A stretch of 64,000 nt of DNA from Beaufortia kweichowensis (lineage: Eukaryota; Chordata; Actinopteri; Cypriniformes; Gastromyzontidae), in contig CM032811.1 of the NCBI GenBank assembly GCA_019155185.1, positions 6,592,075-6,656,074 on the forward strand. Direction: 5' to 3'. Of the stretch, positions 1-13,700 are shown in pieces. The notes under the pieces were generated by a model. That model was given only the letters and a program-made list of their open reading frames with translations, searched no databases and had not been told where the DNA came from. A program made the position numbers and the translations under genes. The stretch's first letter is position 1, and each line of letters starts with the position of its first letter.

Positions 1-1790
1 TTCTGTGTCTGTCTGAATGTTTTTTCATGATGTCACGATCTGTGATAAAGACAGAGAAAGGGTCCACTGGTGTCAGAATTACAACATCATTTGCAATCAA
101 ACAATTGCAATGTGCAATATAAATGTCCTTTCTTCACTACACAACACATATTCTTTAATATGACACTAAAACATCATCACTCCCCCCACTCTGCAACAAA
201 CATGGTCTTTATTATAAAAAATGTGCAAAGCGGTACATTTACTGTAGATGAAACCGTATGTGGAGACTCCTAAGATGTAATGCTGTATCAGTAAATTATA
301 CTGAATTAATGAGTTAAATTGACAGCTTATAGCTGCATAGTGACCAGCCAATCAGAATGGAGCTTGCAGATTTCACCAGTTTCTGCAATTTCAGATAACC
401 CATGCTCAGTCCAAGATACCAAGACCATCGGGGAGATCTACACAAACACCACCATTGTAAAACTGCTCCCAGACAACAAAATAACACAGCCGCTGCAGGT
501 GATCTCGACTCATTTGAAAACAAAAAAACTGTCTTCCTCATCATGACTCACACACGCACATATGCACAGACGAGCACACATACAGAGATCGGTTTGTTCA
601 GCGGTACATTCAAGGAAGTTATTACTGAAGTTTAGCACACAGGCGCTATGAATCATCTCTGAATGATGCCACTTAAAATCATTAAGCTGTAATGCCAAGG
701 CCTCCGAGAAACAAACCGATTTTGTCATCTCTGTATGCCGAACCCCGTGTAAGAGCAGTTGACGGACAGCACCTACGCTTTTGTTTCATCTCCCTGGCAT
801 TTTTACAAAACCACCTCGACAACGTTTTTTACCCTCATTACTCGCACAAATCCAAAGATCTTGGTTAAATCAATACTGGAGCTTCGAGGTCATTATGACA
901 TATTTAATATAATCGATAGCAGGATCAGAATGATTTATAAAGGTCCGACATAAATTATAAAAAACATAATGAGTGAAGAAAGGCGAGAGAGGAAAACGGC
1001 TTTCAGCAAATCGTGTGTTTTACGCGCTGTAATGCCCAGCAGAGCGTATCTGACCTTATCAAATGCAGAGTTAATGATGACATAAGAGATAACAGATAAT
1101 CATTAAGAATAAACAGCACAATCTCTTTCTCCCTCCATTAGATGGTCACAGCAGAGACACATAACGAATATTAGGGTCAATGTACGAGCCGTGTACAACT
1201 GTCTGATGTTCTCATTGATTCATTAAACTCCACACACTATTTAAAGATCACACAGTCTTACACAACATCTTGTAATTTAGATAATTGCAATTTTATCTTG
1301 CTAAAGCTAAGGTTGACTTGTCGGACTGCTAACAGTCTTAAAAAGGGACTGAGCTTATATCAGGTGAAAATGTAAAAGATCCTAGATTACTATTGCAAAT
1401 AATGTTTATGGTACATGCGTTATGAATGTAACCTAAAGCATTCATGTTTCTGAGAGGCAACATACTTTTTGTACAGCAGGATTTCTGTAAATTGAAATGC
1501 ACAAACTATAAGCAGTAACACCTAACAAATACAGAAGAGATGCTTTAAGAGAGACCTTGCATGGGTATTTAAACCACCAAATATTGACATTTGAGCAATC
1601 AGAACTAGGAAAACTATGGTAAAGTTGACATTTGAATTGAATTGTCCTGTTGTTTTTTTAACCTCATCTTGCATATAAAGGATAGTCTATTCCAAAATTT
1701 TGTAAAATATGTATAAAAATATGTAGAAGAAAAATTCTACGTGTGCTCCAAAATTCTTGTTTTATCTAACCTTTGGCAAAGTGGACTGAC
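1..1790. other. left edge: tyw1 intron after the last visible exon
   Basis: Starts directly after the 5' splice site of tyw1 exon 13 (GAAAAG|GTCAGT) and runs to the window edge. I looked for the expected next exon (the human QQRTVYRLTLVKAWN region) on the minus strand and did not see it. Short open frames here show no conserved features. Confidence 0.6.
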
Positions 1791-4700
1791 CTTTTCCCCG
1801 AGAGCTCTCAGACTGTCCAGAAAGCGCTGCCAGAAGTCTTTGAAGAGAGGACGATCAATTTTCTTCAGACTGTCTTTGGTACTGGCATCAACACTGACAT
1901 AGAGCTGTGTTACTGGCACTAGATTCCTAGACAGAACAAGAAACAAACACTGAGTTTGAGAAATGTAGCTTTTGTTTAATTCAGCTCTATTGTACCGTAT
2001 AGTTTTCCCTATGAACATTTACAACCATGAACAATACCACAGGCAAGCACGCGAGTGAGTTTTTTAAAGTTTACGGTTTAGTTCTGCGTAGATTGCTTTT
2101 TGCTTTCAGTTTTGCCTTTGTGTCTCTATATACCAATTTGTCCTCTCCTCCTGAAATGTAAAACAGTAAAACATGAGCATATTGATATGCGGCAGTAGGT
2201 CCAAGTTTTCATTATAAAGTGTTTTGGGTCCCTGCAAAATTGCGCTTTGTTTGTTTATTACGCAGCAGTGTTCTGCCTCAACATCTTACCGCAACAAAGC
2301 TTGCCGCCCGAGATAAACACTAGAGAGACTGACAAGCATTTCACACCTCCTCAGCACAATAGCAACATGCTATTCCGGTGCCGATGTACCCGACGTCCCA
2401 CACCCAGCTTGCCCTGTAAGAGGATTCAGTGACTGGTGGTTGTGTGAATGAGGTAAGGAGAGAAAGAGCGAGAGAGAGCGAGAGAGAGAGCGAGAGAGAG
2501 AGCGAGAGAGAGAGAGAGAGAGCGCTAAAGGCTTTTTGGCTGCTTCTAAAGTTGAATTTAGCACAAGCCAGCAGAAAAGGAGGAGCTGCATGTGGAAGGA
2601 GCTGTAATTTGCAATTCAGCGGCTGATTATGTGTCTTATCAGTGCGGTTACAGCCCCTGCGAGACTTCAAACACTAAGGAAGAACTTCAAGCTGGAGGAT
2701 GTTCGGCTGTTATAACTAGTGCAGATATACTGAGAACAAACACATACAAAAACAGAGGCAGCGGTTGAAAGCAAACCTGATTTTGCAGAACTCTACGTCT
2801 CTAGGTCAACAATGTTGTTGAAACAACACACTCTTGACAGCCAGTCAGACTTTAGGGTTTAGTGTTGATGTTAGGGTCAGGCCTGGGTATCTGCCTGTAC
2901 ATCATTCTTATCAACTTGTCATTTTAGGTTTTCCCTCAAAGTTTTTTGTGCCTCAATCAAAAAAAGCTACATTGAATAGAACGTTGAAACCGTTTAGTAC
3001 AAATACAGAAAAAAATGTGACCACAAGGCCTTTTAAAGTTTGATTGATTGTCAATGTTGGGGATCACCTGATTTCCTCTGGGAACTGGGCATTGGTCACC
3101 AGGAAGCTGGATATGTGCAGCTGGTGAAGGAGTCGGAGGAAGGAGTTGATCTCGGGATACATGATGGGTTCACCCACCAGAGACAGAGCACAGTGCTTTA
3201 CGGCGAGTCCTTCTTCAAAGCGCTCAGGACGCACACCTGGAACCCCTGTCATGTGATCAAACACGGCACACGGTTAAAACGTATGGAGGTCATAACATGG
3301 AATCTCTTTCACCAGCTGCCAAAATACTGTTATGCTTAAACCTTGTATTTTGGTTGTGAAAACATTATGAAAATGTAGAAACATTATTTATGTTTCTGAT
3401 CACTTCAATCTGATCTTCACAGTTTGTGCAGCACATTTCAACACCAATTGCTTTGTGAATCTGTCAAAAACTAATGCAGGCTTTGCAAAGCGACTGTTGA
3501 AGGAAGGATTGATGGATGAGGCTGTTAAAAACCATGTTGAACATGACAGCAGACAAAAATGCTGTTGCTTATTTTAACATGCAAATGAAATTTCCTTCAA
3601 AACGCAGCACGAAAAAACACACCATTTCATTTTAGGGACTGGAAAATTTGTCGAAAATTTTCACACTTTATTAACTTTATAACATGAGGCGGACATATTA
3701 AATAAAAATAAAAATAGAAATTTATTAGAGTTAGAAAAAAACTAAGAGAGAAGTCTGCAGGTAAACTTTATAAATAGATTTCTAGAAAGTTATAAAATCA
3801 ATAAAGGTGATTATGACTATGAGTGATTCTCATGACACAAATTACAAGACACAAAGATTTAGAGTTTTACTATATTAACTAGACTTTTACAGACTTTTAT
3901 GAAGTCTGACATTGTCACTGTAAACTATTGCTGCATGCAAAAAAACTAATTATTTTTGTGTTACTATACATAAAACAACATGACAAAATTTTACTTTGGA
4001 TGAACTGTCCCTTTAATTTTTCAAGTACATGTTTCTCCCTCTTTCTCTCTCTTTTTAAACTCTGGCTCTGTTTCTTATGCCCTGTACCCACATCACAGCA
4101 TGTCTCCTGGCCTTTCATCTGCTGCGTACATTTAGTTGTTAGTGTGTTTGTTTACTGAGCACTGGGTCATCATGGCTCAGCTCCTACATGGAGCAATGAT
4201 GTCACCGCTAAATGTCAACTGTGCCACCAAACCAAAGATGATGCTGGGAATAGGACCATGCTACTAAAAACAACAAATACACACATTTGGCACAAATATA
4301 CACTTTTCATCAAGAGCTCAATTTCTCCAGTTAAATGAATAATTCTTATTAATGCCCGACCCTATCCATTTGTCAAGACAGCAAAATAATATCTGGCAGG
4401 AACATTGAAATTACTAATTGGCCTACAGCCCTAAAATCCAATAACTGAATTAATATTCAGTTCATCATCATTATATGACAAGCGATTAGTCTTATATATC
4501 GATATTTGCTAAAAAAAGCAAACAAATGAAGATAAATCCAATACATTAATGTTGTGCTTCTGGCTCTTGTACGTGTGATTTGCAACTCACTGCAGACTCA
4601 GAAAACAATAAAGTCTGAGCCGAGAATTAAGTTTTTACTTTGGTAATAATAAATAATAATAAAATAAATAAACACTAAATTAACACATTTAAAGTCAATA

Positions 4701-7700
4701 ATCCAAAAAGTTAATCCTCAAAAAAACTGAAATTAAATTAAAATAGTAAAACCCAAGTAAAGTTTACCCAAGTTTACCTTGTGCAAAACAAACGTAAGAC
4801 AACTGCTCAGGAAGCAGATGATCAAATCCAGATGTCTTAAGTTTAAACATCAGAAACCTTAAATCTCGCCTGACAAAATCAAACCAAACTGACTTTGGGT
4901 TTGTGCCACCCCACCTAATGACATTCCCAGCAGATACAATCAGAAAACTCCCTGTCTGATTCTACAACAGACATCTCTGATGAATTTTTCAGACTACTGC
5001 AGGCAGAGAAAAAAAACACATCAAACGGTCTCCAAATCATGCTGTATTCTATAAGGAGAGTTATGTGATCAATGCAGTACAGTAAAATAAAACCGGTGAT
5101 GTTGAGGGACTCGCTTTAAACGCTAGGAAAGAGCACAGAGGATTTGTATCCTGCCATAAGGTTCATGAACCCTGTTCTTTCAAAAACCATCTGTTTTTCT
5201 ACACTAAAGAAGTCGTGTTGTCAACTGTAAAGAAATACCAGATGTGAATCAGAATGTTGGCAATGAATTCACATCTCATTATGAGTTGACGTCACCTGAT
5301 TGGTCAGATCACAAATGAAGGACAGGAATGTGTTATGTCCCCACAGACACATTTGAAAGGGAAATATATGGATGTTCTAGCATAAAAACTAAGCAAAAAA
5401 AAGAGGACACCTTAAAAATTAGCTCAGCAATTCTTTTTGATTTAGGAAAAAAAAATACCACCTTTTGTGCATTTGGATCAAGGTGTGCTAGATCTGCGTA
5501 GCACAACATCAGCAAATTAAAACCCTGAACTATTCCTCCCAATCCCAAAATAAAAGTAACAGCCAAGATCTCCGCTCCAACCGATCATCTAGGCCCGTCA
5601 ATCTGATCAGATCACAAAACATGTCTCCTAATGCTCCTGAAAACTGAAGGATCCGCCACCAACCGGATGCAGCAGACGGTAAAGGAAGTGACAGGGTGCA
5701 AATGAATAAATTAGAGGCAGTGGAACTGCTCTTGGAGTCTGTCCTGTTACTGCCTTCTGCAAACTGTACTGACAGCTAAATATACCCCAGTGTCTGTCGG
5801 ACAACGTCTGAGACCGGGAGGGTTTTCAGAGTGTTGAGACGTCAACCGGGTGTTGTCACACAATGTTTTGAAAATGTTCCAGCTGGATTTTTGGCTCTGA
5901 GGGAAAAATAATTTCAATACATTCTGCAATATTTACACCCTGCCAGACAATCCAACGCACAAAAAATGCAATTGTTGTACATTATGAATTAGAAGTGTGA
6001 AGATTGTTGTATCACAATACAAAAGAGTTATTGCAATCGTTTCACAATTGGTAACATATTTTTATGTTAAAATTCAGTTTTATTATTCATGAAAGATCCA
6101 TTTTATTTTTTATCAATATACAGAGTTTAATTAAACCTTAAAGGTTGTCAAAATTGAAAATATGTCATGTGAATTCTTTCAATTCTGATCTCCCAAATTG
6201 CAAAAACATTTTCTGTCATGCATTAAAGCTGCATTTGCTGTAAACAGGTCTGCACGCCAAGACATTGTAATTATTGTTTTGAAAGGCACACAGTGCCCAT
6301 TAAAAGTTTCTAGAACAAACCATTTAATCCACATTTGTTTGTTTTGAAGCAAATGGAGTTACCTCTGAACTGTCTAATCATGTTCCTGTGGTTCTCCACG
6401 GCCTCCTGAAGGATCTGCTCAGGCGGGTCCATTTTCCAGCGCCACTCTGTGCCCACCGGGTTGGTGTGGTGTCTGTACAGAGAGAGAATGAGAAAGGACA
6501 GCTACTGTCAGCATGACACCATCACAGCAAGCCGTGGATTCACTCCAGAGGACCACCTGCACCCACACGGCTTGACAAATTAGCCGCCTCTGACCCTTTC
6601 AACAACTCTCACATCAGATGAAAGGGCATAAATGTCAGACAATGTGGCTTTATTTCCGTTCCCATGCTGCAAATAGCAACAGGAGATGAGAAAACGCCGG
6701 ATATGTCAGCATGTATCTTTTTCGCCCACCATACTTGTAAAAGCAAATCTTATTATGAGGATGTACTAAAAAGAAACCTGACTGCAATTTATAGTAGCAG
6801 AAAGCCATTAAGGGTTTTATTTTTGACCACCACTAATACTAGAAAGCAGGTATTAGTTAAGATTTAATGATATCAAATGAGACATTTCAGAAAAATTAAC
6901 ATTTTACACAAATATTGTACATAATATTTTTACTTATTGTTCATTATTCATTGACAAGGCTGATGGTAGTTGTTTTGCATTTTAATCATTTTTATTTTTA
7001 ACTACTAGGGTTAATGGGCAAAGCAGACCAATAAAGAATAACTTCAAAATATTACTATATTATACTAAATATTAAACCGCCTACCAGTGACACGGCCAGC
7101 AAATTAGAGTGTTATTACTTGATTGTAGCATTTCATATAAAAGTAATTAAATCAAACACTCATGACGTTCAAGAAAGCAAAATCCCTACAGTATAACTCC
7201 CTGTATTGTAGCATAAGCACATAACAGGCATCTGCCTTCTTTCAACATCAGTAGAGATCAGTGGCTAATTTCTTTGCACCATTTCAGGAGAGAATCAGAA
7301 AAATAGCTAAAATAGCCTAAAATACCCATCCCATCCACATCAAGAGGACTCTCCAGAGTCATTTATTCGAGTGCCACTTTTAACCAAATTAGTCCCCTTA
7401 TATGAAGTTCAATATTTCCCTCAAAGCAGAGAGCTAATCTAATTTCACATTTTCAAACTTCTCATGCACATTTATTTGCATTATGTCATTAAACATTATA
7501 AGGCATTTGAGGATGCGCACAGTGTGTGGCAATAAAACGAATGAAAACTCGATTAGCGCGGCCCCGTCTCAACCCACGATGCCAACGACTACATCCGATA
7601 CACCTCTCTTACACAACGGCGTAAAAATAGAGCTCATTGTCAGTCTCAAGATGACGATTTTTCTTCATAATGTCTCAAAATTGAGTCGATGAGAAAATTG

Positions 7701-10700
7701 GATGGGAAATGACAGCTTTTCTCAAGGTAAGAATTTCAGCATGAAAGCCTCTCTGAGACTTTAACAGTCTGCTCTGTTAATCTCTCAAACCCTAGACACA
7801 GTAGTCTGTCCCAGCATGCCCTGCACCAGATCTACGGGTACGAGTAAGGTTTGGTTTTAGACAAATGTTATTCACAGGGTGATGTGGTTTGTGTCCGTCT
7901 CACTGGCTTTAAGAAACAGCTTTTACAGAACCATAAGGCAACCAACTAATCATCTTACATGCACTGTTCAGAAGAGCTGTGCTGACTGCCGATGACAACC
8001 CTATTTTATTTCTTCCCTGTGAAACATCACTGCCAACATCAGGAAAATTCAACGCTACCCTCTTCCCACAAGTGTCACTTTGAATCATCGCTGCATCTTC
8101 CACTGCACTTACAATTCATTCGGATGTACATCAGGGGGCATTTTACAGTAACACCCTAAGCTTAAGTCTGACAAGTTTAATTTTATTTAAATGTAAACTT
8201 AAATTGACACGGTTACAGAATTTACAAACTACAAATGAACAGTTTTCTCAGGTGTCTCATACAAGTTGACTCATTTGAGTTTTAGGAATTTACAGGTTTG
8301 ACACCAGAATGATATGCCACATGATGGCATAATGTACAAATCAGGACCCATCTTTTAATCATCATAATCTATCCGTGTGTCCAACTGGCTGGCTGTACAT
8401 TATTCTGAGGTTGGCTGGCTATACAATATTACAGTATCTTATATTATTATCTTATGTATTCATAAGTAAATTTAAACTTTTCAAGGTCAAGTTGACTCAC
8501 AGTACCCGGATGACTTTGTGTTTTTAAGTGTTTGTTATCAGGAAATATTTGGAATGTCTCAGCTGGCCAATCAGAATCAGGTATTCCAGTACGCAGTGTA
8601 ATAACTACGATTAACACTTACGATTCAAAGGCCCTGAGTAACAACTGTAATGATTCTCATCGAAAGCACCCTAACAATGTACTTTTCTCAGGAGCATCAC
8701 AGGAGCGTAACATATTTTATTATCCCTTACCTCCAGCAGAAAACACACTTGTTGGCACACGCCAGGCTCGGTGTGGTCTCCATACAACGATGTGATTCAA
8801 TCCCATAGAAGGTGTGTTTATAGCAGCCTCCTCTGCCTCTCAGCATTGACTAAAAAAAGAAGGACAACATCGGTATTATATATTTTTGGTTTCTGTCTGG
8901 AAAAACAAAACAACACCCTTGTTGCAGAACAGCCTTGACAACAAATGCATTGTAGGAAAGAACCTACCTTCGTCCAGCGGCACAGTTTCACCCCTGAATG
9001 ACTGCCTATTAGTTTATACCCTACAGGTGAGAAATAAAAAACAAGATGTAGACAAGATGGCACTGTGGGAATTAGCAATTTCTCAGAGACTTTACTGATT
9101 CAGCTATATAACTTGTCATGAAATACAAGGAAACAACATTTTCCCCTGCCTCTAGGCTTGTGTACTTTAGAACAAATTAATTTTCAACTTTGGCTCACAA
9201 GACAAGCCAGAATTAAATCCAAGTCACATTTGTTGAATGCTAGTTAGTCTGTATTATAAATGCCAGCTGATACAGGATTAGCCACCAATATGTTTAGGGT
9301 TTAGAGGTGGGATATTTCACTAATATAGTTGGCCAACTTTCAGGAGAAATAATTAGACTGTATTACACTGATACAGTGTGAAAAAATATCTTATTAGACA
9401 AAAGAATAATGAGTTTGCACAGACTGCCTGAATGCGGAGTTCGATATCATCTAGTGGACTTCAAACGTCCCCATAAAAACGTCTGATTCGAGCAAAAGCC
9501 ATCATCAAACCTTCATTTCACACCTACAATGCACACAATTAATGTGATTATTGAATACATTTTGTAGTATTTGAAAAGTATGTCTAGAATGCAATCCTTC
9601 CCTGTCATCCAAATGTCATTAAAAATAGTTTGAGGAGAATCTGTTATTCAAATTTCGGTTCATTTTGTTTTATACAAAGTATCATAATACTGTACTGCAC
9701 CAAATCATATCCTGAGAGTACAGTTACACCCCTAGCAAAAAGAAACAGAAGTACGCCTCTATTTTCCCATTACAGTCTGTTTAGAATCTACACCATCATC
9801 TGTAGCAAGAGAAATGAGGAAATTCTCATTATAAAGTTGCACAATTCATCTAACCAGACATCAAGGCCATTGTGCTTAAGTTTAGGAACGGAAGTATTTT
9901 CCATTAAGCATCTGAAGTCTACCTATTTTTAAGGTCCACAGATCTATTATCTCACAACTACACTGTGTGCCCTGGGGAATCCGACTCAATTTAGACTTTA
10001 ATCCACATGAGAGGGCCATCACTGGGGCAACCATCACTCCTGAAGCAGTCTTAATAAAGCGCTGGAAAATAAAGGAATCATTCTGTGCTTGAAAGGGCTG
10101 TTAGGGTTCACATTTAACAACACTTCCTGTTTAAGAACAAGAACGAGATTTAAAAAATAAAAATGTACAATGCCACATGACACAGACTTATTGATTTAAC
10201 TCTTACAGTGACATTTTGCTCAAAAATCAGAATCACTTTGATGCATTTCAAAATTCCTAAAAGTGTGAATTTATTGTTTGCAGTATTTTAGGTTATTTTC
10301 TGTTTTTTTTACCTCTCCAGTGCTCAAATGCAACATGCTGCAGGTCTAACATTACATCTGCTCACAATACAAAAAAGATCCACTGGATCTTTTTGCAATC
10401 TATCTAGGTTTGTAGAAAATATTTTCAGTAAAATGACCTCAAATTTGGTCTGTTGCTAGCATGTCTTTATAGGACTTGGAATATAGCGCATGAGTCAGAT
10501 GTACTACTTTATATGATGATGTAGTGGGTTTGTTTTGTCCCTTTTGGAGCATTATGGCATTATGATTCACCATCAACTGTTTTGTTGCATAGAAAAAAAA
10601 TCTCCTTTTTGTGTTTTTTGGTTGAAATGACATGACAGATTTTTCATTTTTGAATGAACTATCCTTTTACAGACCCTCTTTTCTCTTACACAATCACTCT

Positions 10701-13700
10701 CTCAACACATGAAAATGTGTAAGTGATGGAAGAAGACTGTGACAAAGCTGCATACTAATGATTCAATCTGAACTCTTTCTCCAGTGTTTATTAGATAAAC
10801 TCCTGATTAGACACATGGTCCTGTCTTTAATGTCAGCTCACGGTGGCTGAAGGAAATGTGAGAAGCGCTCGCTCATCTCCTTCAGAGGAACTGTTTGAAT
10901 AGAGCTGGGGATCAGAGAGCAGTTCTGTGAAGGTTCAATATTTGGACAGATTAAACTAAGCCAGAAAAGAGGATTCCTGCTGTGGTACATGCTGAACCCT
11001 TACAGATCGAGCACAGAGCTTCTGTTGCATGCAGACCATTACAAAACCTGAGAAACACTGAAAACATGCCAGCGAGGCATTAGCAAGTGTCAGAAAGTAC
11101 AGTCTTTGTGTCTGCAAAAGGTGAAAAAGTGAAAATATTTCAATCGATTTTTCAAGATGACATGAAATAGCATTCGAAAGATGACATCCTGTTTTACTCC
11201 CATAATGTTATGTAGGACTGAGTGATCCAGAAAATGCATAGAAAAAGCCAGAGAAAATATTTTGAACTTGTTAAGAGGGTGACAGTTTCTTCTTAGGTAT
11301 GAGGCTGTTATCACTTTTTCCATAAAACCAGACTTTACAGGACACTAAGGGTATATACTGGTGATAATGTTTACTCTATCACTGTATGGAAATAACAAAA
11401 ACAGCTGAAATCAGGTCTGAAATCAAGTTTCAAGCTTTTAATTTCTGATTTTAATTTAATTTCTGAGAATTTTAAAGCATACAATATTTTATTCCATCAG
11501 CCTCCATTAATCAAATACTATTTGCTTTCTTGCCCATTTCTTCTGCTTCATTATTGTACGTTTCTGATTTTAACAAAGTGATGTTAAAGCAACCTCCGGT
11601 TTCATCTAAATCATCACTAATAACACCCGAGGGAAATTTCTGTTTATCATTTAAAGAGCTAAAATAATGGAGAGCGAGAGGAAGTTACCAGTCAACCCCT
11701 TAAGGAGATGAGCGTTATAATCTCACATCTTCTCTAGACTTCAGGCGAGAACTGCTAAATGACACACATTTGTTTGTGCGTGTGCAAAAACAGCTGAATG
11801 TCTAAGGTCACAAAGAAAGTACAGAAAAAAATCTTATTACAAATCAAAACCATGTTCTTATTTAACTAATATAATTATTAAAATATTTAATTTTATTTCA
11901 CAATGAGATTTGTTTGCATTGCAAGAAATATAAATGGAAAGGGAAATATGCTCAAAAAATGTCAGGTTAACTAAATACAATTAAAAAAAACATTATGCCA
12001 TTTAATAATTGCTTTCTGTGATTTTGTGGTTGAATTTTTATCTAGACATCCTCATGACTCATGACGACAATCTGTAAAATGTGATCAAACAGGACAACAT
12101 AAGCTATATGAAGCAAGTTAAAGTAACACCAGCTCAAAAGTGTTGCACACTGCCGCAAACCCAACATCCCATTATGACCTGTGACGGTAACACACTATGT
12201 GCTCTTGATGGAAGTGTGAGAGACAGTAAGCCTGCAGTTTGCAATAGCTGGAGTGTGGCTAATGAAAGGTGTGCTGCTGGAAACTCTAGGGAACTCCGGC
12301 AGCAAGAGAAGAGTAATTGGGCTTTGCTACATCATTAAACTCCGTTAGGCATAGTCACACCATCACAGGCTCCATCAGACACCAGTCGACAGCGGTGAAA
12401 TTTGTAGCACACAAGCTGCAGCACTGCACTCCATTTATTAATAACACGCACGAGGAAATGCTTACAAGGAAAGAAAAACTGTCAAAAGCATTGAAAATAA
12501 TCATAATTGAAAACTGTGCTTAACTGAGTAACGTGGATGAGACTGTCAGTACTGAAGACCTAATTACCATCAGGACCCTGGTATCCGGTTTTTGAGAGAT
12601 GAAAATATATATCTGAGAAGGATTCAATTATTCTTAGCCGGAAAAGCAGGAAATGACTGTCCATCATAGAAATGGGACATAGCAGTAATCAGTGAGGTGT
12701 TTTGTAGCTAATTTGCTTCAGCCGACGATGAGGCTCATTTAAAACTAGCCATCATGAAAAAACATTTTAATTATTAATACATGGAGTTTTGTTTTTATTA
12801 GTGGTGATTGCTGCGGCAAACATTACTATTATTGCTTATATATGGCGTTACACACATAGCCAGAATATTAAATATAATGGATAATAATAATACCTGAAGT
12901 CGTGCAGCTGAACTGGATAATATTTTCTTTTAGAAAAATACTAAAAGAGCTGTAAACCGAATAGTTATAGAGAATGTGGAAGCGAAACCAAAATGATGCA
13001 AATGACAAGAAAAGCAACATGAGTCTCTGTAATTGCACCGATGTCTGAGAGTGAATAACACAGGGAGGTTAATGGTGTGCTGTACCTTGTTTAGTGAGCG
13101 AATCTCTCAAGGCTGGAGTGATCATCTCTCTGCTCTCTTCCTCGCTCTTCCTCACTCCGTTCTGCTTTGACAGCTTCACCCTTTGGGAGTTCTCCTCATC
13201 AGCCTCCATTTTCTGCAGCACACACAAAACCAGTCACCTATAGATGAAACTCATTTATATGATACAAAACATGAACGCCATAATATTATTTGATACACTT
13301 TTTAATTACTCCTAATAGAGTTACTTGAAAAATAGCACCTCCTATCTGGATAATTTTAATGACATTTGGAATGTATCAAAAAAATTCACAACGTGAAACA
13401 CAAGCCTCGACTGCCTTATTGCTATTATTCAACGGTTACCACACAATATAAATATTAAAGCTTAAATCTATCTGTATCCACCAAACAATTAAAAGAATCA
13501 AAGATTTTTAAGGTCTTACAGAAAATTCAAAATGGCTGAAGGACAGAAATGGAAAACAGCATGACCAGTACGTTCAGCAATATTAAGAAACAATTTATTA
13601 AATGTATTAATAATGTATTAAAAAAAGGCTTCCTATAATGACATAAGCTTTTCCTTTTAGCCTTAAACTTTAAAACTGACAGAACTTGATGTCACATACA

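Noticed and set aside
2341..2670. Minus-strand open frame with a long SLSLSL run
   Set aside because: GA microsatellite inside a tyw1 intron.
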